Assembly (NCBI GenBank): GCA_031275035.1
Contig: JAISPH010000128.1
Span: 1-21,835 of the forward strand
From: Treponema sp.
GTDB taxonomy: Bacteria > Spirochaetota > Spirochaetia > Treponematales > Breznakiellaceae
Length of the DNA stretch: 21,835 nucleotides
Direction of reading: 5' to 3'
Shown here: positions 1 through 7,254 of the stretch, piece by piece
Layout of the letters: the number at the start of each line of letters is the position of its first letter
How positions within the stretch are numbered: position 1 is the stretch's first letter
Program-made: the position numbers and the translations under genes
The notes under the pieces: generated by a model
What the model was told of the DNA's origin: nothing
What the model saw: the letters and a program-made list of their open reading frames with translations, nothing else
The model's database searches: none

Positions 1-1
1 C

Positions 2-910
2 TACCGGCCCGTAGCCCGGATACACAAAGAAGACGGCGCGCTGCTGTCTTCCCTCGCGCCTTCCGCCCGCCGGGACTGCCGGAGCGCGTATTTTTTAACC
101 GCCGCCCCAAAGGACGGCGTTCCGGATGACGGCGCGGTCTGGCTTGCGGCGGGCGGCGGCGGGGACCTTGCCGGCCATACCGCGTATGTCCGCCTGGTCC
201 GTGGGGAAGGCGGCGCGCTTGCCGCGCTGTGGGAACTGGCCGGGGACGATTTTGACACGAAGGATCCCGCGGTAAAATGCGGGCCGGTCAAGGCGGCGGC
301 CTACGATTCCCGGCGGGATCGCTGGCTGGTTTCAGGCGGGACCATTGAGTTTGATTCCATGGGAAGGCCCGTTCCCGGCTCGTACATCGCGGAAATAAGC
401 GGCGGCGGAGTTATCGCGTATATCGACGCCTCGTTTAAAGGCATGTCCTTCAACAAAATAACGGTAGACGCCGCCGGGGACCGGTACCTTGCCGGAGAGG
501 AACGGCGGGAAAACGAAACCCTGGCGGCGCTCCTCAAATTCAGCGCCGATGGCGGCAGACTCTGGCGGCTTTCCGGTTCGGCCCCCGCTCATTCGTATTA
601 TCAGGACGCGGCGCTTGACGGCGAAAACAACCGGATTGTGCTTGGCGGGGTTATGCGGGCCGGTAACGCCGGCGGCGGCGGGGGTCTTCCCTTCATCGAG
701 GCCGTTGATACGGAGCGCGGAACGAGCCTGTGGCTGGAGCCGCTCTTAGACCCGGCCCTGGGCGCTTCCGCGCTGGTCACCGGGATTTGCCGCGCCCCGG
801 ACTACGGTTTCGCCCTGGCCCTGTCGGGAATCGCCGGTAACCGTTACGCGAAACCGTTTTTGATCGCCCGGGTCAATTCACAGGGCGTTTTGTTTCGTTA
901 CCGGAATTAA
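2..910 (+). CDS. Secreted beta-propeller-like protein, 5' truncated by the window edge
   Basis: The frame is open from the first bases to the TAA at 908-910, so the true start lies upstream. About 302 residues are visible. They contain loosely repeated blade-like units of the form A-x-D-x-x-x-x-R-x-L-x-x-G: AAYDSRRDRWLVSGG, ITVDAAGDRYLAGE and AALDGENNRIVLGG. This is the pattern of PQQ-like or SBBP-type beta-propellers that bind ligands or act as surface adhesins. No catalytic motif is visible. The gene ends 18 bases before the next, which has a signal peptide and the same GC-rich composition, so the two probably share a transcript. The downstream partners are DUF4384 and papain-like proteins, which suggests an exported-protein locus. 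The family call is an inference from repeat pattern only. The coding call itself is well supported by the long open frame. Confidence 0.7.
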   Translation, partial: YRPVARIHKEDGALLSSLAPSARRDCRSAYFLTAAPKDGVPDDGAVWLAAGGGGDLAGHTAYVRLVRGEGGALAALWELAGDDFDTKDPAVKCGPVKAAAYDSRRDRWLVSGGTIEFDSMGRPVPGSYIAEISGGGVIAYIDASFKGMSFNKITVDAAGDRYLAGEERRENETLAALLKFSADGGRLWRLSGSAPAHSYYQDAALDGENNRIVLGGVMRAGNAGGGGGLPFIEAVDTERGTSLWLEPLLDPALGASALVTGICRAPDYGFALALSGIAGNRYAKPFLIARVNSQGVLFRYRN

Positions 911-928
911 AAGCGGGAGGATAATAGC

Positions 929-1960
929 ATGAAGAAACTGTTTGTGGCCCTTTGCCTTTTGTTCTGCGCCGCCGCGTTGCTTGCGGAAGACCTTGACGGC
1001 GTGGTAAAAAGGGCGGTGGACGGCCTTGCCTCGCGGCTCCTTTACCCCCTTGAGGTGAGTATCGGCGGCATCAACCTGGCGGGGACCGAAAGCCCAAGCG
1101 CGTTCTCCCGGTATTTGAGCAACCGGATCATGGCCCACGCGCCGGGCAACCACAAGTTCAGAGTGGTTCCCCCAAGCCGGGGTATCGACCGGGTCGGCCC
1201 CGGCGGCCCCGAAAAGGGCCTTATTACCGGGGTTTTTCTGCGGGAAGGCGCCGTCGTGCGGGTAACGCTCCGCCTGGTAATCGAGCCCGGCGGCGTGATT
1301 TTTGACACCAGGGACTTCAGCGTCTCCGCGGCGGAGCTGGAACGGCTGGGTATCGCCCTGCTGCCGGAAAACACAACCCTGGAGGAGATCAAAAAGCGGG
1401 AGGAACTGCTCAACCCGCCCGCTTCTGCCGCGCAGGTCTTTACCCTGCGGACCTGGCCCGATTCGGACACCCGTACCTACCTTGACGGGGACAAGCTGAA
1501 AATCAGCGTTGTGGCGGACGAGGATTGCTTTTTCAAGGTGTACCACATCGACCTGAACGGCGACATGCAGCTTATCTACCCCAACGACAGGAACACCGAT
1601 AACCGGCTTAGGGCCTATGTCACGCGGACTATCCCCGAATCGGACGCCGTCAGCTATGTTTTGCGGGCGCCCTTTGGTCAGGACACGATAAAGGTTGTCG
1701 CGGCGCGGCAGCAGTTTGAGAACCTGGCGGCGGAGTTTAACAGGGTGTGGAAGGCGGACGGAGAAACGGTACGCCGCGCCGAAAGCTACCGGGGCCTGGC
1801 GATCCAGTACGCGCCGGAAGGCCCCAATGTGGAAACCGTTACCGCGAGCTTTAACTTTACGGTGCTACCCGCCGCTTACAGCGATTCGGTATACACCTAC
1901 CGGAAACCGGAGAATATGGCCGAAACACTACAGATCATACGGGCCGATATACTACGCTAG
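929..1960 (+). CDS. Exported DUF4384-domain protein, truncated by an in-frame TAG
   Basis: The product has 343 residues and starts at an ATG preceded by the Shine-Dalgarno-like sequence GGGAGG. Residues 1-19 (MKKLFVALCLLFCAAALLA) form a clear signal peptide. The region around residues 175-250, with YLDGDKLKISV, CFFKVYHID and LIYPND, matches the DUF4384 beta-sandwich found in bacterial surface and caspase-like proteins. The stop at 1958-1960 is TAG, and the same frame stays open for 128 more codons. Those codons contain a second copy of the motif that the stop interrupts, so this CDS is probably the front part of a 472-codon gene. Whether the short form is functional cannot be told from the sequence. 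The continuation is given as a separate entry. Confidence 0.75.
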   Translation: MKKLFVALCLLFCAAALLAEDLDGVVKRAVDGLASRLLYPLEVSIGGINLAGTESPSAFSRYLSNRIMAHAPGNHKFRVVPPSRGIDRVGPGGPEKGLITGVFLREGAVVRVTLRLVIEPGGVIFDTRDFSVSAAELERLGIALLPENTTLEEIKKREELLNPPASAAQVFTLRTWPDSDTRTYLDGDKLKISVVADEDCFFKVYHIDLNGDMQLIYPNDRNTDNRLRAYVTRTIPESDAVSYVLRAPFGQDTIKVVAARQQFENLAAEFNRVWKADGETVRRAESYRGLAIQYAPEGPNVETVTASFNFTVLPAAYSDSVYTYRKPENMAETLQIIRADILR

Positions 1961-2347
1961 GGCGGCAGCTTCAACGAACGCAACGGAACTTTTAGCGTAC
2001 CCGGAATCGCGGGCAGATACATAGTCAACGAAGATACAGTTGTCCTTAGTCTGCGCTATACCAGCAACGAGCTTACCGCGCCATTTACCAGGAGCGTTTC
2101 GTCTTTTAATTTTAATATCGAGAAGCCCCGCAATATTACCCGGGCGATACAGGCAATAAAAAACGGTATTGAGGCCAAAGGGGGCGTTTTTTCCGGTAAC
2201 GAGCGGCAGGGTAATTTTCGCGCCGGCGGCATAGCGGGGCAGTACAATGTAGCGGACCGGGTCAATGTCAGCATTACCGAAAAGCCCGCATTGATTCCCG
2301 CTTCGCTGATCGAAAGGGAAGTAAGAAATTATTTTACCGGAAGATAG
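1961..2347 (+). pseudogene. Severed C-terminal part of the DUF4384 gene
   Basis: This stretch directly follows the TAG at 1958-1960 in the same frame and ends at TAG 2345-2347. It has no start codon or ribosome site of its own at its beginning. It encodes 128 residues. Its second half, PRNITRAIQAIKNGIEAKGG followed by NFRAGGIAGQY, aligns with a segment spanning the stop, PENMAETLQIIRADILR-stop-GG followed by TFSVPGIAGRY. The stop falls where the other copy has Lys. This is what one nonsense change in a gene with a duplicated C-terminal module would leave. A sequencing error or programmed readthrough would look the same. Confidence 0.6.
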
Positions 2348-2357
2348 CAGAGGAGAC

Positions 2358-2793
2358 ATGATGCAAAAGACAATCCTGTTATTGCTGCTGGGCCTTTGTT
2401 CTTTTACGGCGCTGTTTGGCCGGAAATATCCCCGGGGAGCGATCCTTGATAAAGCGCTCTATAACAGTCTGCCCCCTATACCGGCGATCTGGGTATATAC
2501 GGCGCCTATACCGCCTGGGCGGGCTATGTAGCGTAGACCATCGCGGACTATGTAACCCTGTTATGGACGATGTTACCGGCGTTGATTACCTGGTAGCGCT
2601 GTTTTCAAAACAGGAACCGGATATCGACTGCATAAGAACCCGCTTTGCAAACGCCTCAGGCAACTTCACGGATCGGGCGGCCTGCGTGGTGGGGACCGGT
2701 TACGCAGAACCCGCAAGCGTCAAACACGAAAGCTCGCGGATATGGTTTTCGGGCAGCATGATAAACAAATACAAAAAACAAACCGGGCCATAA
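2358..2793 (+). pseudogene. Degraded papain-like (C1A) cysteine peptidase homologue
   Basis: An ATG at 2358 behind AGAGGAGA opens a reading frame with a signal peptide (MMQKTILLLLLGLCSFTALF), then KYPRGAILDKALYNSLP. Homology then moves to a second frame around 2477-2560: YTGDLGIYGAYTAWAGYVA, a TAG at 2534-2536, then TIADYV. It moves to a third frame to the end: VDYLVALFSKQ ... NASGNFTDRA ... SRIWFSGS, with TAA at 2791-2793. The middle piece resembles the nucleophile region of bacterial C1A peptidases, GDxGxYGTCxxWAxAYAxxTI, but the catalytic Cys is replaced: YGAYTAW where YGTCxAW is expected. At least two frameshifts plus one stop make it non-functional. Gene identity is inferred from motif layout, and the decay is seen directly. 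Confidence 0.6.
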
Positions 2794-2808
2794 ATCCGGC
2801 TTGTTTTT
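2775..2808 (+). terminator. Rho-independent terminator of the decayed locus
   Basis: The left arm AAAACAAACCGG and right arm CCGGCTTGTTTT pair over 12 positions with one mismatch, around a 9-base loop. The right arm runs into a T tract. The hairpin overlaps the stop codon at 2791-2793 of the peptidase pseudogene. Confidence 0.6.
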
Positions 2809-2858
2809 ACCTGTCTCTAACAATCTGCTATCTTTAATAATCTTGATTCGCAGTGGGG

Positions 2859-2890
2859 TCTAATACCCCGCCCTTCAAGGCGGGGAGGTT
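2859..2890. repeat. REP-like palindromic intergenic element, copy 1
   Basis: The sequence TCTAATACCCCGCC is followed by a short loop and GGCGGGG, giving a 7-bp GC-rich stem at 2866-2872 and 2879-2885. The 12-base leader CTAATACCCCGC recurs exactly at 12917-12928, also next to a GC hairpin. This suggests a dispersed palindromic repeat family rather than a one-off terminator. No T tract follows. Confidence 0.45.
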
Positions 2891-2970
2891 CATTTATACA
2901 CGTATCTAGGAATAGTCTAATCGTTATAAACGATGCTAACGCATTGATAAGATCCGCCATATCCATAGAC

Positions 2971-3018
2971 GCCTCCTCATTTTTAAATGCTTCTATAAAA
3001 TGCCTCCTCGTTTTAAAA
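2971..3018. repeat. Two-copy direct repeat, 31-base period
   Basis: GCCTCCTCATTTTTAAA at 2971 and GCCTCCTCGTTTTAAAA at 3002 match at most positions and are spaced 31 bases apart. On the minus strand each gives a GAGGAGGC ribosome-site-like block. The surrounding 2794-3093 gap holds this, one hairpin and the terminator, and no credible gene. Confidence 0.4.
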
Positions 3019-3093
3019 TTGACCCAACAGATTTTGCGGCAATATACCAAACGGAAAACGGCTCCGCTAACTGCTTCGGTCCCCAATGGGGCC

Positions 3094-4338
3094 CTACTTC
3101 GCCAGCACCCGGCAGTACCGTTTCTTCCCGGCCCTGAGGATCAGCGCCCCCTCCCCGTCCAGGGAGTCCGCTCCGATCAGGGCCGCCGTATCGGTAACTG
3201 CGGCAAGCTCCGAAGCGCCCGGCGCCGAAACAAAGGCGCCCCCCTGACGGACCAGGCGGCGGGCTTCGCTCCTGGAAGGGACAAGCCCCGCATCGGCAAA
3301 GAGGTCCGCCACATTGTAGCCCGCCTCAAAACGCGAACGGGACAGATCCGCCGCGGGCATGGCGGACTTATCCTCCCCGCCGCCAAAGGCGGCCCGGGCG
3401 CCGGCCATGGCCTTGTCCGCCGCTTCCCTGCCATGGATCAGGGCGCTCACCTCCCAGGCAAGCCGCTCCTTGGCCTCGTTGGGGTTTTTCCCGGGGGCGC
3501 AGAGCGCATCACATTCCTCAATGGAAAGAAAGGTAAACATCAGCAGGAAGCGGCGTATATCCGCATCCTGCACATTCCGCCAGTACTGGAAAAATTCATA
3601 GGGGCTGGTCAGGGCGGGGTCCAGGAAAACGGCCCCCCTTTCGGTCTTGCCCATCTTCCTGCCGCCGGCGGTGGTAACCAGGGGAAAGGTAACGCCGTAG
3701 ACCTCGGCCCCTTCGATGCGGCGGATCAGTTCATGTCCCGCCACGATATTGCCCCACTGATCATCTCCTCCAATCTGAAGCCGGCAGCCGAATCGGCGGT
3801 AAAGTTCCAGAAAGTCGTAGCTCTGGAGCAGCTGGTAGTTGAACTCGATAAAGGAAAGCCCCGTTTCAAGCCTCATTTTGTAGGCTTCAAAACTGAGCAT
3901 GTGGTTGACCGAAAAGTGGCTGCCTATCTCCCGGAGAAAATCAATGTAGTTAAGATCCGCCAGCCAGTCCTTGTTATTTACCCAGCGGGCGGTTTCGCCG
4001 TCGAAACCCAGAAAGCGGTCAAGCTGGGCGGTAATGGAAGCGGCGTTGGCGTCGAGCTGATCGTAGCTTAACATGCGGCGCATTTCGGTTTTTCCCGAGG
4101 GGTCCCCGATCCGGGCGGTTCCGCCGCCGATAAGGGCAATGCCCCGGTGTCCCGCGGTCCTGAGATGGCGGTATGCAAAGAAGGGCACCATGTGGCCGAT
4201 GTGGAGACTGGAACCGGTGGGGTCGCAACCCACATAGAAGATCGCCGGCCCTTCGTCCATCAAACGGGAAAGTCCCTCCGTGTCGGTACATTGGGAAAAG
4301 AACCCCCGGTCTTTTAAATTTTCCAAAGCCTGATTCAT
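3094..4338 (-). CDS. tyrS: Tyrosyl-tRNA synthetase
   Basis: This class I aminoacyl-tRNA synthetase charges tRNA-Tyr with tyrosine using ATP in the cytoplasm. Counting from MNQALENLKDRGFF (ATG at 4336-4338), the product has 414 residues, normal for bacterial TyrRS. The HIGH signature is at 46-49 within DPTGSSLHIGHM. The tyrosine-binding segment NYQLLQSYDF lies near 167-176, GGDDQWGN at 190-197, and the KMSKS-loop equivalent KMGKT at 228-232; the GKT form is usual in one TyrRS subtype. The last 65 or so residues (AGLVPSRSEARRLVRQGGAFV) form an S4 RNA-binding domain. An ATG five codons upstream (4351-4353) is in frame. I prefer the inner start because the homology begins there, but neither has a strong ribosome site. 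The gene stands alone, divergent from the SGNH esterase gene. Confidence 0.95.
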   Translation of the reverse strand: MNQALENLKDRGFFSQCTDTEGLSRLMDEGPAIFYVGCDPTGSSLHIGHMVPFFAYRHLRTAGHRGIALIGGGTARIGDPSGKTEMRRMLSYDQLDANAASITAQLDRFLGFDGETARWVNNKDWLADLNYIDFLREIGSHFSVNHMLSFEAYKMRLETGLSFIEFNYQLLQSYDFLELYRRFGCRLQIGGDDQWGNIVAGHELIRRIEGAEVYGVTFPLVTTAGGRKMGKTERGAVFLDPALTSPYEFFQYWRNVQDADIRRFLLMFTFLSIEECDALCAPGKNPNEAKERLAWEVSALIHGREAADKAMAGARAAFGGGEDKSAMPAADLSRSRFEAGYNVADLFADAGLVPSRSEARRLVRQGGAFVSAPGASELAAVTDTAALIGADSLDGEGALILRAGKKRYCRVLAK

Positions 4339-4395
4339 GGGGCAAGTATACATTTTTCCGGAAATTTTTTATAGTAAGTCCGAAGGGGACAACTT

Positions 4396-5034
4396 ATGAA
4401 AACAGTACTCTGTTACGGCGATTCCAATACCTGGGGTTATATCCCCGCCTCGGACGGCCGTTACGATCATCATACCCGCTGGCCCTGCGTACTGCGGGAA
4501 CTACTCAACGAAGGCAGTCCCGGCGGGGCCGCTTACTGGGTGGTTGAAGAGGGGCTCAACGGCAGAACCACCTGCCGGGAAGATCCCGTCGAGGGGGACA
4601 AAAACGGCCTCCGCCAGCTCATCCCCATCCTGGAAAGCCATAAGCCCCTGGATATCGTAACGGTGATGCTGGGAACCAACGATCTTAAACCCCGGTTCAG
4701 CCCCAGCCCCTACGACATTGCCGCCGGAGCGGCGCTGGTGGTGGAGGCTGTCCTCGCTTCGGGAACCGGCCCCGGCGGCTCCGCCCCAAGGGTACTGTGG
4801 ATCTGTCCTCCCCCCGTCGTGGAGTCCCCGTTCTTTGAGCATGTATTCGGGAACGCCGCCCCCCTGTCCAAAAAAATGGCCCCCTATATGGAACAGTTTG
4901 CCAAAGAACGGGGGGCCGCCTTCCTCGATGCCGGCAGGATCGTGGTCAGCAGCAAAAAAGACGGCATACATCTGGAATCCGGCGAACACCGGAAATTGGC
5001 GGAAGCGGCGGCGGCGATCATCAAAAAGCTGTAG
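4396..5034 (+). CDS. SGNH/GDSL-family esterase (arylesterase-like)
   Basis: The product has 212 residues and starts at an ATG behind GAAGGGGAC. It is an SGNH hydrolase. Block I is CYGDSNTWG with nucleophile Ser10, block II contains Gly53 and Asn55 in EGLNGRT, block III is GTND with Asn95, and block V is DGIHL with Asp189 and His192 completing the triad. The closest remembered group is the small cytoplasmic arylesterase / acyl-CoA thioesterase-like SGNH hydrolases, which open with a YGDSNTWG motif. No signal peptide is visible, so it probably acts in the cytoplasm. The substrate cannot be told; short acyl esters are typical. It is a single-gene unit with a strong hairpin just after its stop. 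Confidence 0.88.
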   Translation: MKTVLCYGDSNTWGYIPASDGRYDHHTRWPCVLRELLNEGSPGGAAYWVVEEGLNGRTTCREDPVEGDKNGLRQLIPILESHKPLDIVTVMLGTNDLKPRFSPSPYDIAAGAALVVEAVLASGTGPGGSAPRVLWICPPPVVESPFFEHVFGNAAPLSKKMAPYMEQFAKERGAAFLDAGRIVVSSKKDGIHLESGEHRKLAEAAAAIIKKL

Positions 5035-5041
5035 ATTGAAG

Positions 5042-5070
5042 CGGTTTCAAAACCTCTGGTTTTGAAACCG
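5042..5070. terminator. Perfect hairpin between convergent genes
   Basis: CGGTTTCAAAACC and GGTTTTGAAACCG form a perfect 13-bp stem around a TCT loop. It lies between the convergent esterase (plus) and cyclase-like (minus) genes, so it probably stops transcription both ways. The T-rich run on the plus strand comes only about 11 bases later, so it is not a textbook terminator. Confidence 0.55.
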
Positions 5071-5077
5071 GCTCGGC

Positions 5078-6583
5078 TCACTTTTTCCCGGAGTACAGAG
5101 TAAAGACCATCTTATCCTGATTTGTCTTGATCAGATTGTACCAGAGGGTTTTCTTCTTGGTTAGTTCCGGGCTCTTGCGGCCAATGAGGCGCAGCTTTTC
5201 AAAAATGGCGGTCCCGTTCTTTGCCGCATAGTAGGTCCTTAAATGGTTGCCGCTGAAGATCTGACCCGCCTTTTCGTCTATTTCCTTGTCCACCGCATCC
5301 TCGTAGGATTTAAGGAGAAGATCGTACTTGTCCGCCACCCCCTTTACATAGTCCAGAATAAGCCGGTCAAACCTGGGTATCATCTCGATAATTTCAATAA
5401 AGTCCCTGAGGAGGCCGATCGCATAGGAATAATCTTCATCCTGCATATAGGCCTTTATTCCCATGCGGCAGAGCTGCATAAAGGAATTGTTTATAATGGT
5501 CTGCATACCGTTGATGGGTTTCTTGGGAGTCACCGTAAAGGGCGGCATGGCGCTGGCGCTTTTGGAAAGAACGTCCATAAGATCCAGATAGATCTTCTGT
5601 TCCCAGAGATTTTCCCGAATCGAACCGTAAAGATGCACCAGTTCTTCGCTGTACTTTTCCTTGTACCGTTCCTCTTCCTTAAAGACCGCCTCGCAGGTGG
5701 GGAGCATGACCCCCTTAAACTCGATAAGCCCCGTATCCAGAAAATAGATGGTATTGTTCTCCGCCAGGGTACACTTTTCGGAGGCGTTTTCCTTAACAAA
5801 ATTCATGTAGACCTGTCTTGCCACCATGACCCGGTTTTCCTTGGGAGAAAGTTCGTTAGCCCTGGTCTGAAGCCGGGCCCCGGAGTTAATCAAAAAGCCC
5901 GCCAGGTTTCCCTTTTCGGTGATGATCAGGGGTATAGAGGTATTCCCCCCGGTAATGCCCGCAGAGAGCTTAAAAACAGGCAGGATCGTCGAATCTCCCG
6001 CCCGTTTGGTGGAAATATTCGGGTCTTTTACCACATCGGTCTTGCCGAAGTAGTCCATAATGCAGAGGGTAGCCATCAGGGCGTCGGTGGCGGAGGCGGA
6101 TATGACCACAATTTCATCTCCCCGTTCCCGCTGGCTCACCGAACCGCACTGGGTAGAAATGTTTCTAATCTCGTAGTCAATGGCCCTGTCCAGGGTATGC
6201 TGAAGGGAGAGGTTTTTCTTGGAATCCATGCAGAATTTGGTATAACCGTGGATATCCAGCATGGAAATATAGAGATTGGAGATGGATATGGTCCGTTTCA
6301 GATCCCCCGCCTCGGGGAAGGTTTTATCGGGAATTACCAGTTCCCGCCAAAGTTTCTTATGGGTTACCGGGGAAATTTGAGAGAAAAACCCCCAATTCAG
6401 GCGTTTTATAAGCTCAAAGGCCCGCATAATCACCGGGTGAGCGCGCTGGGACTTGATCACAGGGGCGGCAAATTCTTTCAGTGCGGAAAAAGTAACTATT
6501 TCCCGGTTTATAACCCGATCGTAGAGAAAAGAGAACAACTCATATTCCGAGCTTGTTTCCGTATATTCAGATAAACTTTTCAC
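5078..6583 (-). CDS. Class III adenylate/guanylate cyclase-domain protein
   Basis: The product has 501 residues and starts at GTG with only a weak AAGAAG ribosome site. No membrane segment is visible. Residues 100-240 carry the class III cyclase signature: SMLDIHGYTKF, whose Asp110 would be the first metal ligand; RGDEIVV with Asp156 as the second; KLSAGITGG at 205-213; and GFLINSGARLQTRA, where Asn233 and Arg237 fit the transition-state Asn/Arg pair. The key metal and transition-state residues are therefore present, and it may make a cyclic nucleotide. The roughly 100-residue N-terminus and the helical C-terminal 250 residues match no sensor domain I recognise. It is convergent with the esterase gene. 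Substrate (ATP or GTP) and activity are inference. Confidence 0.75.
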   Translation of the reverse strand: MKSLSEYTETSSEYELFSFLYDRVINREIVTFSALKEFAAPVIKSQRAHPVIMRAFELIKRLNWGFFSQISPVTHKKLWRELVIPDKTFPEAGDLKRTISISNLYISMLDIHGYTKFCMDSKKNLSLQHTLDRAIDYEIRNISTQCGSVSQRERGDEIVVISASATDALMATLCIMDYFGKTDVVKDPNISTKRAGDSTILPVFKLSAGITGGNTSIPLIITEKGNLAGFLINSGARLQTRANELSPKENRVMVARQVYMNFVKENASEKCTLAENNTIYFLDTGLIEFKGVMLPTCEAVFKEEERYKEKYSEELVHLYGSIRENLWEQKIYLDLMDVLSKSASAMPPFTVTPKKPINGMQTIINNSFMQLCRMGIKAYMQDEDYSYAIGLLRDFIEIIEMIPRFDRLILDYVKGVADKYDLLLKSYEDAVDKEIDEKAGQIFSGNHLRTYYAAKNGTAIFEKLRLIGRKSPELTKKKTLWYNLIKTNQDKMVFTLYSGKK

Positions 6584-6664
6584 TTTTTACTTCTTTTTAT
6601 CATCCTATCATAAAGCAGGGTCTGTTGTACACTATCCCCTATAGTAAAGGGTAATGCAATTTTT

Positions 6665-6695
6665 TTGAAAAAACCCTAGTACTTGGAACTATAAT
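6665..6695 (+). promoter_or_regulatory. Possible sigma-70-type promoter of the TPR gene group
   Basis: TTGAAA at 6665-6670 and a perfect TATAAT at 6690-6695 are separated by 19 bases, slightly long. The region is AT-rich compared with its surroundings and lies 29 bases before the TPR start. Confidence 0.35.
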
Positions 6696-6723
6696 GCGTT
6701 ATACTTTTTTGTGAAGGGAGCTT

Positions 6724-7248
6724 ATGGAAACAGCGTCATTTTTGAACGATTCGGGCATTGCTTTGACAGAGGCAAACAGGCCGAATGAGGCTATTCCCCT
6801 TTTCCAGAAGGCTTTGATCATAGAGCCCGAAAATCCCCTTCTCTGGCTCAATTTAGGCATAGCCCAGCAGCGGACCGGCGATTATGAGCAGGCCCTTTCC
6901 AGTTTTCAACGGGCGGTCTATATCAACGATAACCTGGCCGACGCCTGGGTATCCATGGGGCTTATCTACTACGAGCTTGAAGCCTTTGAACAGGCCGAAG
7001 AGTGCTATCATTCCGCCCTCTGCCGGAACGACGGGGCTCCAAAGACCTGGAACAATCTGGGGGTGCTCTACTTTGTCGAAGGCAGTTTTGAAGAAGCCCG
7101 TCATTGTTTTGAAGAGGCCATAAGCCTCGCCCCTCTCTACCACGAAGCCCTCTATAACCTGCGGGATACCTGCCGGCAACTGCAGGATTACCGGGCGGCC
7201 GCGGAATTTGAACGAATCCTGTCCTCTCTGCCCCGTAACCGGGCTTAA
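6724..7248 (+). CDS. Tetratricopeptide-repeat protein
   Basis: The product has 174 residues and starts at an ATG behind GAAGGGAG. It consists almost wholly of about five TPR units of 34 residues. Each has the W/Y-x-x-L/M-G-x-x-Y-x-x-x-x-x-x-x-x-A pattern, for example LWLNLGIAQQRTGDYEQAL, AWVSMGLIYYELEAFEQAE and TWNNLGVLYFVEGSFEEAR. TPRs form helical scaffolds for protein-protein contacts. There is no signal peptide or catalytic domain, so it is probably a cytoplasmic adaptor. It ends six bases before the YmdB-like gene and is clearly co-transcribed with it. What it binds cannot be read from the sequence. Confidence 0.88.
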   Translation: METASFLNDSGIALTEANRPNEAIPLFQKALIIEPENPLLWLNLGIAQQRTGDYEQALSSFQRAVYINDNLADAWVSMGLIYYELEAFEQAEECYHSALCRNDGAPKTWNNLGVLYFVEGSFEEARHCFEEAISLAPLYHEALYNLRDTCRQLQDYRAAAEFERILSSLPRNRA

Positions 7249-7254
7249 TCGTCC

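Noticed and set aside
1958..1960. Pyrrolysine at the in-frame TAG
   Set aside because: No downstream signal or Pyl machinery is visible, and the repeat alignment suggests a simple change from a Lys codon.
2817..2966. Minus-strand frame of 49 codons with a GAGGAGG ribosome-like site (MDMADLINALASFITIRLFL)
   Set aside because: The ribosome-like block is part of a direct repeat, and the frame reads straight through the palindromic element. No family is recognised.
2944..4071. Long plus-strand frame opposite tyrS
   Set aside because: It is a shadow of tyrS, whose motifs are complete on the minus strand. The same applies to long plus-strand frames opposite the hydrogenase genes and the cyclase-like gene.
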